A program made the position numbers and the translations under genes. Under the pieces are notes generated by a model that ran no database searches, was not told the origin of the DNA, and saw only the letters and a program-made list of their open reading frames with translations. From Methanomassiliicoccaceae archaeon (GTDB taxonomy: Archaea; Thermoplasmatota; Thermoplasmata; Methanomassiliicoccales; Methanomethylophilaceae): 6,977 nucleotides of DNA. Shown here piece after piece: positions 1 to 5,418 of the stretch (the first letter of the stretch is position 1; each line of letters opens with the position of its first letter). Location: the NCBI GenBank assembly GCA_009776625.1, contig WRNL01000042.1, forward strand, positions 5,166 through 12,142, in the 5' to 3' direction.

Positions 1-3
1 CAT

Positions 4-561
4 ATGTCCAAGATTCTGGCGATCGTCGCTAGCCCCAGGAAGGACGGGAACTGCATGGCGATAGTGAACGCCATAACGGACGGGGCCATGGGGCTCTCCC
101 CGAACGTGCTGGACATAATCGACCTGAACGCGCTCAGGTTCACGAACGGCTGCCAGGCCTGCATGGGCTGCAAGCTCACCGGATCCTGCGTGACGAAGGA
201 CGATCTGCTGCCCATACTGGGCCTCGTCAGGGATGCGGACTCGCTCATCGTCGCCACCCCGGTCTACTTCGGCCACTCGTCGTCGCAGTACAGGATGCTC
301 GAGGACAGGCTGTACTCTTTCATAGACAAGGACGGGTCGAGCCTGCTACCCAAGGGCAAGAAGCTCGTCACAGTTGTCACCTGCGGCGGGGACAGCAAAG
401 CCGCCGAGGCGGTCGCCGGCGAGATCGAGAGGGTGTATGCGGACTACTTCTCGTTCAGGCCCGTCGGCAGGATCGTGCTCGCCGATAAGGGGTCTAAGCA
501 CGCCGCCGAGAACAACGACGCGCTCATGGATGAGGCGCGAGCCCTCGGCAAGAAGCTGTAA
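4..561 (+). CDS. Iron-sulfur flavoprotein (flavodoxin-like NADPH-dependent FMN reductase family)
   Basis: This 185-residue protein has a flavodoxin-like fold and probably binds FMN and one iron-sulfur cluster as a cytoplasmic electron carrier or reductase. Visible in the sequence are an N-terminal beta strand followed by the phosphate-binding stretch SPRKDGN (residues 10-16) and the compact cysteine motif C50-x2-C53-x2-C56-x5-C62. That spacing is the one known for the 4Fe-4S cluster of archaeal iron-sulfur flavoproteins such as Methanosarcina Isf. A second flavin-contact segment, ATPVYFGHSS, lies near residues 84-93. The length fits the family. The ATG at position 4 gives the usual MSKILAIVASPR start, but any ribosome binding site lies outside the window. 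It converges on the ATP-binding protein gene at 688-2025. The physiological partner cannot be read from the sequence; related proteins have been linked to ferredoxin-dependent reduction and oxygen or peroxide detoxification in methanogens. The family call is secure, the exact role is not. Confidence 0.9.
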   Translation: MSKILAIVASPRKDGNCMAIVNAITDGAMGLSPNVLDIIDLNALRFTNGCQACMGCKLTGSCVTKDDLLPILGLVRDADSLIVATPVYFGHSSSQYRMLEDRLYSFIDKDGSSLLPKGKKLVTVVTCGGDSKAAEAVAGEIERVYADYFSFRPVGRIVLADKGSKHAAENNDALMDEARALGKKL

Positions 562-585
562 GGCAGCCTAGCTCCTGCCCCACCG

Positions 586-651
586 TGTTATTCCACGTTT
601 ATTCCACGTTTATTCCACGTTTATTCCACGTTTATTCCACGTTTATTCCAC
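586..651. repeat. 11-bp tandem repeat array, unit GTTTATTCCAC
   Basis: Five perfect head-to-tail copies of GTTTATTCCAC occupy 597-651. A degenerate copy at 586-596 precedes them and matches at 9 of 11 positions. The array lies wholly between two convergent genes, 25 bp after the stop of the flavoprotein gene. The unit is AT-richer than the surroundings and repeats at about one helical turn, so it may bend DNA. It may also act as a T-rich 3' end for plus-strand transcripts. The perfection of the copies suggests recent slippage. The unit lacks internal dyad symmetry and there are no spacers, so it is not a CRISPR array. Confidence 0.97.
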
Positions 652-687
652 ACTCATTTCTACTGCAGTCAACTATATCGTGTAGCC

Positions 688-2025
688 TTACGTCAAAAAG
701 ACCCAACTACCGGCTTTTTTTGACCCTGCCCTCTCCACAATGCCCTTTTCTTTAAGCGAGGCTATAATTAGTTCTACTTGACGTGTTGTGAGTCCTAGTT
801 TCTTAGACATGTCTGAAATCGTGATTCTGCTGTTGCCCTGTATCAGCTCGCATACCTCGGCCTCTTTGTCAGAGAGACTATGTACCCCAGCAGGGATTTT
901 TCCAGTTGTACCGTCGCCCTTCTTCTCGGGTAGCCTGAACGTGACTTCAATCACATCAACGTGTTTCATCCTGTACTCTGGCAATGGGAGGTTCATCTTC
1001 CTGCATTCGTCCATGATCATCGCTATGCCAGTCCCATAGCGCTCGATGTAGCCCATCTCGAAGAACGCCTGCGCGATCGCTGGGTTCGGCGGCTTGGACT
1101 CATCCAAAGTGAGAAAATCCTCCTTCGTCCACCCGGGGGGCATGATACAGGGGTTGGATATGCTCACGTGGTCTGGGTACACCCTTATGGCGGTCTCTAC
1201 CACGCTGGAGTAGTCTCTATGACATATCGCGTTCATAACGGCCTCACGCAGGGCCCTTTCGGGGTACGGGTACCTCCTCACCATCATGAGTCCCTCGACC
1301 ACGTCAGTACCGAGTATGTACCCGCTAAGCAAGACGCCCATCGCCTTATCCGGCTGCATGACAGCGGGGCAGTCTACCGCGTCGAGTCTGATTAGGCGTC
1401 CCCCCTCATCGAATGCGCCAATCTTCACTACGGAAGAATAGAAGGTCCGCCCCGGCTCTTCCAAGAAAAGGATCGCGGCCGAGTTGCGCAACCCTCCCTC
1501 GTCCATGAAGCCGTGGCGTTTCAGCAAGGGCTCGTTGCTCGTCTCGGCCGCTTTGGAGCTGATGCGTTTTGATTCCAGACCTTTTTTCACAAAGAAGCCG
1601 ATAGCCTCCTTAGAGAGGTCCTCTAACCCCACGCCCTTAGCGTGCATGTCTGTCCATGACATCTTCGCGTCGAAGAGGAGCAGCGACTTCAGTTCGCCCC
1701 CAGTTATGCGCTGTGTTGTACTCCCCGCCCTACGGTAGTACGCGCCGTCGAGGTCGACCAGGTAATCCCCTTTCTTGACCGTTATCATGATGCAGGATTT
1801 GCCCTCTATGTCCACAACCTCCACGGACGGCGTTATCCCGAGCTTGTTCTTTATGGTGTCAGGGAGCATCTTCAGGAGGGACCTCGGATCCTCGATGCCG
1901 GTGACTGTGCCGTCATCCTCTATGCCGATAATGAACTGACCCCCGTCCGTGTTGGAGAAGGCTGCGATGGTCTTCATATAATCCGGGTTCCACGACCTCT
2001 TCCACTCTGTTATCTGGCTCTCCAT
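688..2025 (-). CDS. AlbA_2/Schlafen-type ATP-binding protein with C-terminal winged helix (divergent AAA-4 family)
   Basis: This is a 445-residue protein of the widespread RecG-like/divergent AAA-4 family, putative nucleic-acid-binding regulators or helicase relatives. Residues 1-118 match the AlbA_2 (Schlafen AlbA) domain: AFSNTDGGQFIIGIEDDGTV (22-41) and YYRRAGSTTQRIT (97-109). Residues 250-345 match the GHKL-like HATPase_c_4 part: YPERALREAVMNAICHRDYS (254-273), an IRVYPDHVSISNP strand pair (280-292) and ERYGTGI (328-334). Residues 383-440 look like a winged helix (SDKEAEVCELI, then SKKLGLTTRQVELIIASL). The ATG at 2025 is preceded by GGAGGG with an 8-nt spacer. Length and domain order are complete for the family. 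The gene is monocistronic. Third-position G/C bias is visibly weaker than in the rib genes, particularly at the 3' half of the coding strand, which is consistent with later acquisition. The function of this family is largely unproven, and a role in regulation or defence is only a possibility. Confidence 0.88.
   Translation of the reverse strand: MESQITEWKRSWNPDYMKTIAAFSNTDGGQFIIGIEDDGTVTGIEDPRSLLKMLPDTIKNKLGITPSVEVVDIEGKSCIMITVKKGDYLVDLDGAYYRRAGSTTQRITGGELKSLLLFDAKMSWTDMHAKGVGLEDLSKEAIGFFVKKGLESKRISSKAAETSNEPLLKRHGFMDEGGLRNSAAILFLEEPGRTFYSSVVKIGAFDEGGRLIRLDAVDCPAVMQPDKAMGVLLSGYILGTDVVEGLMMVRRYPYPERALREAVMNAICHRDYSSVVETAIRVYPDHVSISNPCIMPPGWTKEDFLTLDESKPPNPAIAQAFFEMGYIERYGTGIAMIMDECRKMNLPLPEYRMKHVDVIEVTFRLPEKKGDGTTGKIPAGVHSLSDKEAEVCELIQGNSRITISDMSKKLGLTTRQVELIIASLKEKGIVERAGSKKAGSWVFLT
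694..722 (+). terminator. Candidate oligo-T terminator hairpin between convergent genes
   Basis: CAAAAAG (694-700) can pair with the T-run that starts CTTTTT at 714, around a 13-nt loop, and the plus strand carries seven consecutive T at 715-721. Archaeal transcription commonly ends at T-runs, so this could stop read-through from the flavoprotein gene. The element overlaps the last codons of the opposing gene, which ends at 688, and its A5 tract gives a T5 run on the minus strand. It could therefore work in both directions. This is inference from base composition only. Confidence 0.4.
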
Positions 2026-2053
2026 GTACGCATCCCTCCTTCCCCAGTATGTG

Positions 2054-2064
2054 TTAACGGTTAA
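2054..2064. promoter_or_regulatory. Dyad TTAAC-G-GTTAA, possible operator of the AlbA_2/winged-helix gene
   Basis: TTAACGGTTAA is a perfect 5-bp inverted repeat around one base. It lies 29 bp upstream of the start codon and downstream of the putative TATA box. The downstream protein carries a winged helix, so autoregulation is conceivable. Arms of 5 bp are short enough to arise by chance. Confidence 0.3.
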
Positions 2065-2104
2065 AATGCTTTGTTCTATTCCGATGTAAGGCGAAAATGA
2101 CCTA

Positions 2105-2114
2105 CCTATATGTA
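2105..2114 (-). promoter_or_regulatory. Putative TATA box for the AlbA_2-type gene
   Basis: The minus strand reads TACATATAGG here, about 80 nt before the ATG at 2025. Initiation some 25 nt downstream, near 2083, would give a leader of about 58 nt that includes the dyad at 2054-2064. The match to the archaeal consensus is only moderate. Confidence 0.4.
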
Positions 2115-2380
2115 TCGCACTGGAACAGTCGGCATTACCCGTAGCCTACACTGGACGATGTTCGACCCCAACGTGTACGGCACATGAACAGGCTTGGGGG
2201 GGTGTCATGGGGGGTCGATCGGTGGTGTTGCGCCCACATAGCGGCGAGCGGGGAGAGCCGCATGGCAACTCGGTAACCGGCGTTAGCCCCCGTATGGTGC
2301 CTTAATCGTCCTGTTTCGAGGGGCCGCCACGCATGGTGCTCGCAGATGACGGGGGCGTGGGTCTGCAATGCGCCTCTGGG
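2115..2380. other. Gene-poor stretch with short hairpins; possible 3' UTR of the paralogue operon
   Basis: I see no convincing protein gene or tRNA in this stretch. It holds several short inverted repeats: GCGGC 2241-2245 with GCCGC 2257-2261, CGGT-A-ACCG at 2271-2279, CCACGC 2327-2332 with GCGTGG 2355-2360, and GCAGA 2342-2346 with TCTGC 2362-2366. On the minus strand the last two lie directly after the stop of the downstream paralogue and could form its transcript 3' end, although no T-run follows. A 77-codon open frame on the minus strand has no homology I recognise and a composition that looks non-coding. Confidence 0.35.
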
Positions 2381-3010
2381 TCATTTCTCCTTCGCGACAA
2401 ATGGGGAGTAGTACTCGTACGCCCTCTTCCTCTCCAGCGTCTTGGGGTTGACGGTGTAGCATTCCGCCGAGAACCCGTACTCCAGCTTCCCGTCCCTCAT
2501 CCTGAGGTAGTTCTCGGACACGAACGCCTTCGGGGAGAACGACTTGTCCGTGTTCTGCTGGTCCCTGTACAGCACCTGGTCCTCCATCCACCTGAACTCG
2601 TCGTCCCTCATCGTCACGTCGAAGATCGAGCTCGCCGTCGCCTCCGCCGGCGAGGGGTTGAGGGCGGCCGAGGAGGACACGAACCTCAGGATGCCGGTGA
2701 TCTCCCCCGAGCTCGTCCGCTTCGAGAACTCGTACTTGAAGAAGGACACCAGGCACTGGTCCTTCACCAGCGCCCTGAGCCTGCCGGTCTCCACGATCTT
2801 CTCGTGGGAGCCCGTGAACCCGTCCATCGTGAACCCGGTCTCGGTCTGCAGGAGGTTGGAGAAGGACACCTCCGTGGAGTACGCCCCCTCGTACCTCCCG
2901 AAGTCCAGGTCGTACAGCGTCTCCTCGGAGTACACCGTCTTGCCCACGACGTTCCTCTCCAGGAACTCCACCATCCTCTCCATCGACCTCATCTCCTTCT
3001 CGCTGGGCAT
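2381..3010 (-). CDS. Hypothetical protein, second member of a tandem paralogue pair (unknown family)
   Basis: This 209-residue protein belongs to no family I can name. It is clearly homologous to the product of the gene immediately upstream (3013-3618), roughly 35-40% identical by eye. Shared landmarks are VEFLERNVVGKT (14-25), SFSN (49-52), FTMD (60-63), TGILRFVSSS (105-114), WMEDQVLYRDQ (141-151), GKLEY (174-178), and a C-terminal YSPFVAKE (201-208). There is no signal peptide or membrane segment, and the alternating pattern suggests a beta-rich soluble protein, possibly a barrel. I chose the ATG at 3010 because GGAGGG lies 7 nt upstream, inside the end of the preceding gene, and because this start matches the paralogue start except for about 12 extra N-terminal residues. 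The stop of the upstream gene is only 2 nt away, so the two are almost certainly cotranscribed and translationally coupled. An in-frame ATG at 3100 lies inside the upstream gene and is unlikely. Confidence 0.85.
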   Translation of the reverse strand: MPSEKEMRSMERMVEFLERNVVGKTVYSEETLYDLDFGRYEGAYSTEVSFSNLLQTETGFTMDGFTGSHEKIVETGRLRALVKDQCLVSFFKYEFSKRTSSGEITGILRFVSSSAALNPSPAEATASSIFDVTMRDDEFRWMEDQVLYRDQQNTDKSFSPKAFVSENYLRMRDGKLEYGFSAECYTVNPKTLERKRAYEYYSPFVAKEK

Positions 3011-3012
3011 GC

Positions 3013-3618
3013 TCACACCCTCCTCTCTTTCGAGACGAACGGGGGGTACCTTGCGTCGGATAGCGACCTCCTCATGGTCCCTGGGTCGACGTCGAAGCAC
3101 TCCACCCTGTGCTCATAGACCAGCCTCCCCTTGCTTATGTAGAACCTGCACTTGGCCTTGAAAGCCACCGGCTTGAACGACCCGTCCGAGGTTATCTGGT
3201 CCCTGTACAGCATCTGGTCGTCGACCCAGCCGAGCTCCTTGCCCTCGAGCCTCATGTCGTATATGCCGGATACCGTCGAGTCGGGCGGGACCGGGTCGGA
3301 CAGGAGGGAGGAGGCCACGAACGTCATGACCCCGGTCACGTCCCCCGTGCTCCGCCTCTCGGCGAGGCAGTACCTGTACAGGGAGGAGGCGTCGTACCTC
3401 TTGACCTCGCCCCCCGTCGCCGCGTCCCTTATCTGCTCCTTCGAGACGACGAACATGTCCATTGTGAACCTCACTTTGGAGAAGTACATGTTCGAGAAAG
3501 ATATCTGGTCCGAGTAATTCCCTATGAGCGTCCCGCCCTCGAGCTGGTACGTCAGCTCGTCGGTGTAGAGTGTCTTCCCGTTGACGTTCTTCCTTAAAAA
3601 CTCCACGATCTCTTCCAT
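3013..3618 (-). CDS. Hypothetical protein, first member of a tandem paralogue pair (unknown family)
   Basis: This is a 201-residue cytoplasmic-looking protein with no recognised domain. Landmarks shared with its neighbour are VEFLRKNVNGKT (5-16), SDQISFSN (36-43), FTMD (51-54), TGVMTFVASS (95-104), WVDDQMLYRDQ (131-141), FKPVAF (148-153), VECFDVDP (172-179) and YPPFVSKE (191-198). The repeated aromatic, Asp/Gln and strand-like blocks suggest a beta-rich fold. I chose the ATG at 3618, although the frame is open much further upstream, because the upstream part overlaps the promoter and the opposite-strand gene. MEEIVEFL also aligns with the paralogue. The only SD-like sequence is a weak AAAGGGA about 8 nt upstream. 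The gene leads the two-gene operon and diverges from the zinc-finger gene at 3847, with a strong TATA box at 3697-3706. Reality as a gene is well supported by the conserved paralogy; function is unknown. Confidence 0.85.
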   Translation of the reverse strand: MEEIVEFLRKNVNGKTLYTDELTYQLEGGTLIGNYSDQISFSNMYFSKVRFTMDMFVVSKEQIRDAATGGEVKRYDASSLYRYCLAERRSTGDVTGVMTFVASSLLSDPVPPDSTVSGIYDMRLEGKELGWVDDQMLYRDQITSDGSFKPVAFKAKCRFYISKGRLVYEHRVECFDVDPGTMRRSLSDARYPPFVSKERRV

Positions 3619-3663
3619 GTCGGTGTCCCTTTCGCCCCCAGGGCTTGCTGTCGGTGTATCCCT
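3619..3663 (-). repeat. Direct repeat GTCGGTGT(AT)CCCT in the leader of the paralogue operon
   Basis: GTCGGTGTCCCT (3619-3630) and GTCGGTGTATCCCT (3650-3663) start 31 bp apart, about three helical turns. On the minus strand each reads as a purine-rich AGGGA-type block followed by CACCGAC, and the inner copy abuts the ATG at 3618. They may be a duplicated ribosome-binding region or a pair of regulator half-sites. Confidence 0.5.
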
Positions 3664-3693
3664 CCCTTGATAGATTATGTTTTTGCTGTGCGC

Positions 3694-3708
3694 CCCGTTA
3701 TATACGGG
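3694..3708. promoter_or_regulatory. TATA box framed by a palindrome, probably shared by two divergent genes
   Basis: CCCGT-TATAT-ACGGG has perfect 5-bp arms around an AT core. On the minus strand the core reads CGTATATAAC, a good archaeal TATA box. It would place a start near 3672-3676 and give the paralogue operon a leader of about 55 nt. On the plus strand the same core reads GTTATATAC and would place a start near 3728-3732 for the zinc-finger gene. The symmetry would suit both bidirectional use and a repressor that occludes TBP. The promoter assignment on the minus strand is the firmer of the two. Confidence 0.6.
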
Positions 3709-3727
3709 AAACGAATCTCTTGAGAGA

Positions 3728-3769
3728 GCGGCATGGACGACGAAAATATGTTGCTGGTATCCATGCCGC
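3728..3769 (+). promoter_or_regulatory. Leader stem-loop 1 with perfect 10-bp arms
   Basis: GCGGCATGGA (3728-3737) and TCCATGCCGC (3760-3769) are perfect reverse complements separated by 22 bp. In RNA, CGAC (3738-3741) can also pair with GUUG (3750-3753), extending the stem to about 14 bp with a bulge. The spacer holds AAAATATG (3743-3750), a weak alternative TATA, so the arms might instead flank a promoter as operator half-sites. Confidence 0.6.
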
Positions 3770-3779
3770 CTGTGGTGGA

Positions 3780-3826
3780 CAGGCAGCTGGGGGGCCGGCG
3801 GCGAAAGATGCCGCATGCCCTGCCTG
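3780..3826 (+). promoter_or_regulatory. Leader stem-loop 2, three stacked helices before the ribosome binding site
   Basis: The outer helix pairs CAGGCA (3780-3785) with TGCCTG (3821-3826). The middle helix pairs GGGC (3792-3795) with GCCC (3817-3820). The inner helix pairs GCGGC (3798-3802) with GCCGC (3810-3814) around the loop gaaagat. That is about 15 base pairs in 47 nt, ending 9 nt before the GGTGA (3836-3840) used by the gene at 3847. The heptamer ATGCCGC in its 3' arm (3808-3814) is identical to 3763-3769 in stem-loop 1, so either can pair with GCGGCAT at 3728-3734. Confidence 0.55.
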
Positions 3827-3846
3827 AAACAGAATGGTGAATACAT

Positions 3847-4518
3847 ATGCCGAGAGGGAAGACACTGAATGGAGAATGCTGCATCTGCGGCAAAGAAGAG
3901 AAGAAGGAGCGCATGGGCAGCCATATTCTGGAATCGCATTCCCCCGAGGGCGGCGAGCCCTGCTACCTGGTCCTCGTGGAGGGGCCGGGCCCCCGCGGGC
4001 CCTACTGGCTGGTAGCCGACGTCGCGCTGGACGGGGCGCTCTCGGACATCGACGATTTCTTGCGGGACATATGGCTGGAGTGCTGCGACCATCTGAGCGC
4101 GTTCACGCCCATCATGGGGAGCGCCGCCAACGGCCGGCGCGGGCGCGCCCCTCCCCACTACGACATGAGCATGAATATCGGGGATCTGGCGGTAGGCGGC
4201 ATGACCGCCTACGACTACGACTTCGGGTCCACCACGAGGCTGATCCTCACGGTGCTGGCAGAGTCAGCCAGAACGAGGCAGCCGTCCGCGGTTCGCCTGC
4301 TCGCGATGAACAACTGGCAACAGTACGCCTGCGTGGGGTGCGGGGAGGAGGCCGCGTACATCTGCAACGGGTGCGGCGGCATGTGGGAGGGGCGTTACTT
4401 CTGCGAGGGGTGCGTCGGAGACCACGTGTGCACGCACAAGTTCGTGCTCCCGATAACCAACTCGCCCCGCTGCGGCGTGTGCGGCTACTGCGGGAGCCTC
4501 CCCAGGCCCATGTCCTGA
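3847..4518 (+). CDS. Cysteine-rich protein: zinc-finger-like ends around a pRiA4b ORF-3/TnpR-like core
   Basis: This is a 223-residue soluble protein with three parts. Residues 11-31 form a C2H2-like finger (C11-x2-C14-x11-H26-x4-H31). Residues about 38-150 resemble the pRiA4b ORF-3-like (IS1096 TnpR-like) domain, with WLVADVALDGALSDIDDFLR, IWLECCDHLSAF and YDYDFGSTTRLILTV. The C-terminal 60 residues are packed with probable zinc ligands: C162/C165, C173/C176, C186/C189, H193/C195/H197 and C209/C212/C215. Their spacing is reminiscent of MYND or B-box type cross-brace fingers. The ATG at 3847 has GGTGA 6 nt upstream. The gene diverges from the paralogue operon and ends 8 bp from the convergent ribH stop. 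A structured leader precedes it. No transposase or terminal repeats accompany it, so I do not call a mobile element. A nucleic-acid- or protein-binding role is plausible but unproven. Confidence 0.85.
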   Translation: MPRGKTLNGECCICGKEEKKERMGSHILESHSPEGGEPCYLVLVEGPGPRGPYWLVADVALDGALSDIDDFLRDIWLECCDHLSAFTPIMGSAANGRRGRAPPHYDMSMNIGDLAVGGMTAYDYDFGSTTRLILTVLAESARTRQPSAVRLLAMNNWQQYACVGCGEEAAYICNGCGGMWEGRYFCEGCVGDHVCTHKFVLPITNSPRCGVCGYCGSLPRPMS

Positions 4519-4526
4519 GGGCGCCG

Positions 4527-4943
4527 TCAGACCTTCTCGAGCCTTTCCAGCATCTTCACGGCCGCGTCCACGACGTCCCGGCCCTTCTCGATGCGCTCCA
4601 TGGCCTGGAGCTGCGTCATGTCCGGCCCGGTTATCCCGAACGCCACTGGCTTGCCGAACTCCAGCTGGAGGTCTGCGACTAGCCTCGACGCCTGCGCCAC
4701 GACCACCTCGTCGTGCTTCGTCTGCCCTTTGATGACCGCCCCGATGGTTATGACGGCGTCAACGTCCGTCCTCTCGAGCAGCGCCTTCACCGCCAGGGGT
4801 ATCTCGTAGACCCCGGGTACCATCACGGTCTTCACGATCTCCACGCCGAGGAACTCCGCCTCGGCCCTCGCCCTCTCCATCATCATGGACGTGACGTCGT
4901 AGTTGAACTCCGAAGCCACCATCCCAAGCTTGTACGCTTTCAT
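4527..4943 (-). CDS. ribH: 6,7-dimethyl-8-ribityllumazine synthase
   Basis: RibH condenses 5-amino-6-ribitylamino-uracil with 3,4-dihydroxy-2-butanone 4-phosphate to give lumazine, the penultimate step of riboflavin synthesis. The 138-residue length is typical of archaeal RibH. The sequence shows the substrate segment SEFNYD (11-16), PGVYEIPLAVK (43-53), and the catalytic-loop motif GAVIKGQTKHDEVV (68-81) with the expected general-acid/base histidine H77. The phosphate-binding region GITGPDMTQLQAMER (103-117) includes R117. It is the last gene of the operon. GGAG lies 8 nt before the ATG, and the ribC stop is 4 nt upstream, so coupling is likely. Its 3' end is 8 bp from the end of the convergent zinc-finger gene, leaving no room for a separate terminator. 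RibH normally forms pentamers or a 60-mer capsid; which state applies here cannot be read. Confidence 0.96.
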   Translation of the reverse strand: MKAYKLGMVASEFNYDVTSMMMERARAEAEFLGVEIVKTVMVPGVYEIPLAVKALLERTDVDAVITIGAVIKGQTKHDEVVVAQASRLVADLQLEFGKPVAFGITGPDMTQLQAMERIEKGRDVVDAAVKMLERLEKV

Positions 4944-4947
4944 TGCC

Positions 4948-5418
4948 TCATCTCCTTCCTATGGGCCCCTCGTCCGGGAACCCCTGCCTCTGCCCCGTGC
5001 CCGCGTCGCGCCTCAGCCTGTCCGGCCTGAACAGCAGGTCGTAGGCGTTCACCGCATGCTCCCTCGCCCTGCCCTCGGCCAGGGCGGCCAGCCCGCCGTC
5101 GTCGGGCGCCTCGTCCGCATGGACGAACACCTCTATGATATGCCTGTTGGTCATCAGCTGCGCCCTTATCAGCCCGGTGGAGGCCTCGTGGGCGCACATC
5201 CTGTCCTTCTCCATGGGGCCCGGCATCCCCAGCGCGATGACGATGTCGCATCCCCTCTCCTCGATCAGCAACTTGCATGCGACGGGGAGGTCCTTGACGC
5301 CTGGAACGGTGTACCTCTCCACCCTGAACCCCGTGCCGGTGCGCTCGAGCTCGTCTATCGCGGCGGACGCCATGTCGAACCTCGCGAACGTCGTGTCGGC
5401 GACGCCTATCGTCTTCAT
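4948..5418 (-). CDS. ribC: Archaeal-type riboflavin synthase
   Basis: RibC dismutates two molecules of 6,7-dimethyl-8-ribityllumazine into riboflavin and the pyrimidine that RibH reuses. This is the archaeal class, evolutionarily related to lumazine synthase and unrelated to the trimeric bacterial enzyme. The hallmarks are the N-terminal IGVADTTFARFDMAS (4-18), TVPGVKDLPVACKLLIEERGCD (37-58), ALGMPGPMEKDRMCAHEASTGLIRAQLMTN (62-91) and IIEVFVHADEA (94-104). The 156-residue length fits. The ATG at 5418 overlaps the ribL stop by 4 nt (ATGA), and GGAGGG lies 6 nt before it, a classic coupled junction. ribH follows after 4 nt. The C-terminal 25 residues are Arg/Gly/Asp-rich and look like a poorly conserved tail. 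The symbol ribC follows archaeal usage; some databases use ribE for the reaction. Confidence 0.95.
   Translation of the reverse strand: MKTIGVADTTFARFDMASAAIDELERTGTGFRVERYTVPGVKDLPVACKLLIEERGCDIVIALGMPGPMEKDRMCAHEASTGLIRAQLMTNRHIIEVFVHADEAPDDGGLAALAEGRAREHAVNAYDLLFRPDRLRRDAGTGQRQGFPDEGPIGRR

Noticed and set aside
586..651. CRISPR array.
   Set aside because: The copies are contiguous 11-mers without spacers, and no cas gene is present.
2003..2033. Short overlapping frame starting at an ATG 8 nt before the AlbA_2-type gene start.
   Set aside because: It encodes only about seven residues and the SD spacing favours the downstream ATG.
2280..2330. tRNA-like segment containing GTTTCGAG.
   Set aside because: No matching acceptor stem, anticodon arm or D-loop could be assembled around it.
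2135..2368. A 77-codon open frame on the minus strand.
   Set aside because: No SD, no recognisable motif, and His/Arg/Pro-rich composition typical of chance frames in GC-rich DNA; I describe the region as non-coding.
3619..4158. N-terminal extension of the first paralogue, since its frame stays open to 4158.
   Set aside because: It would run through the strong TATA box and over the opposite-strand zinc-finger gene, and the paralogue alignment supports a start at 3618.
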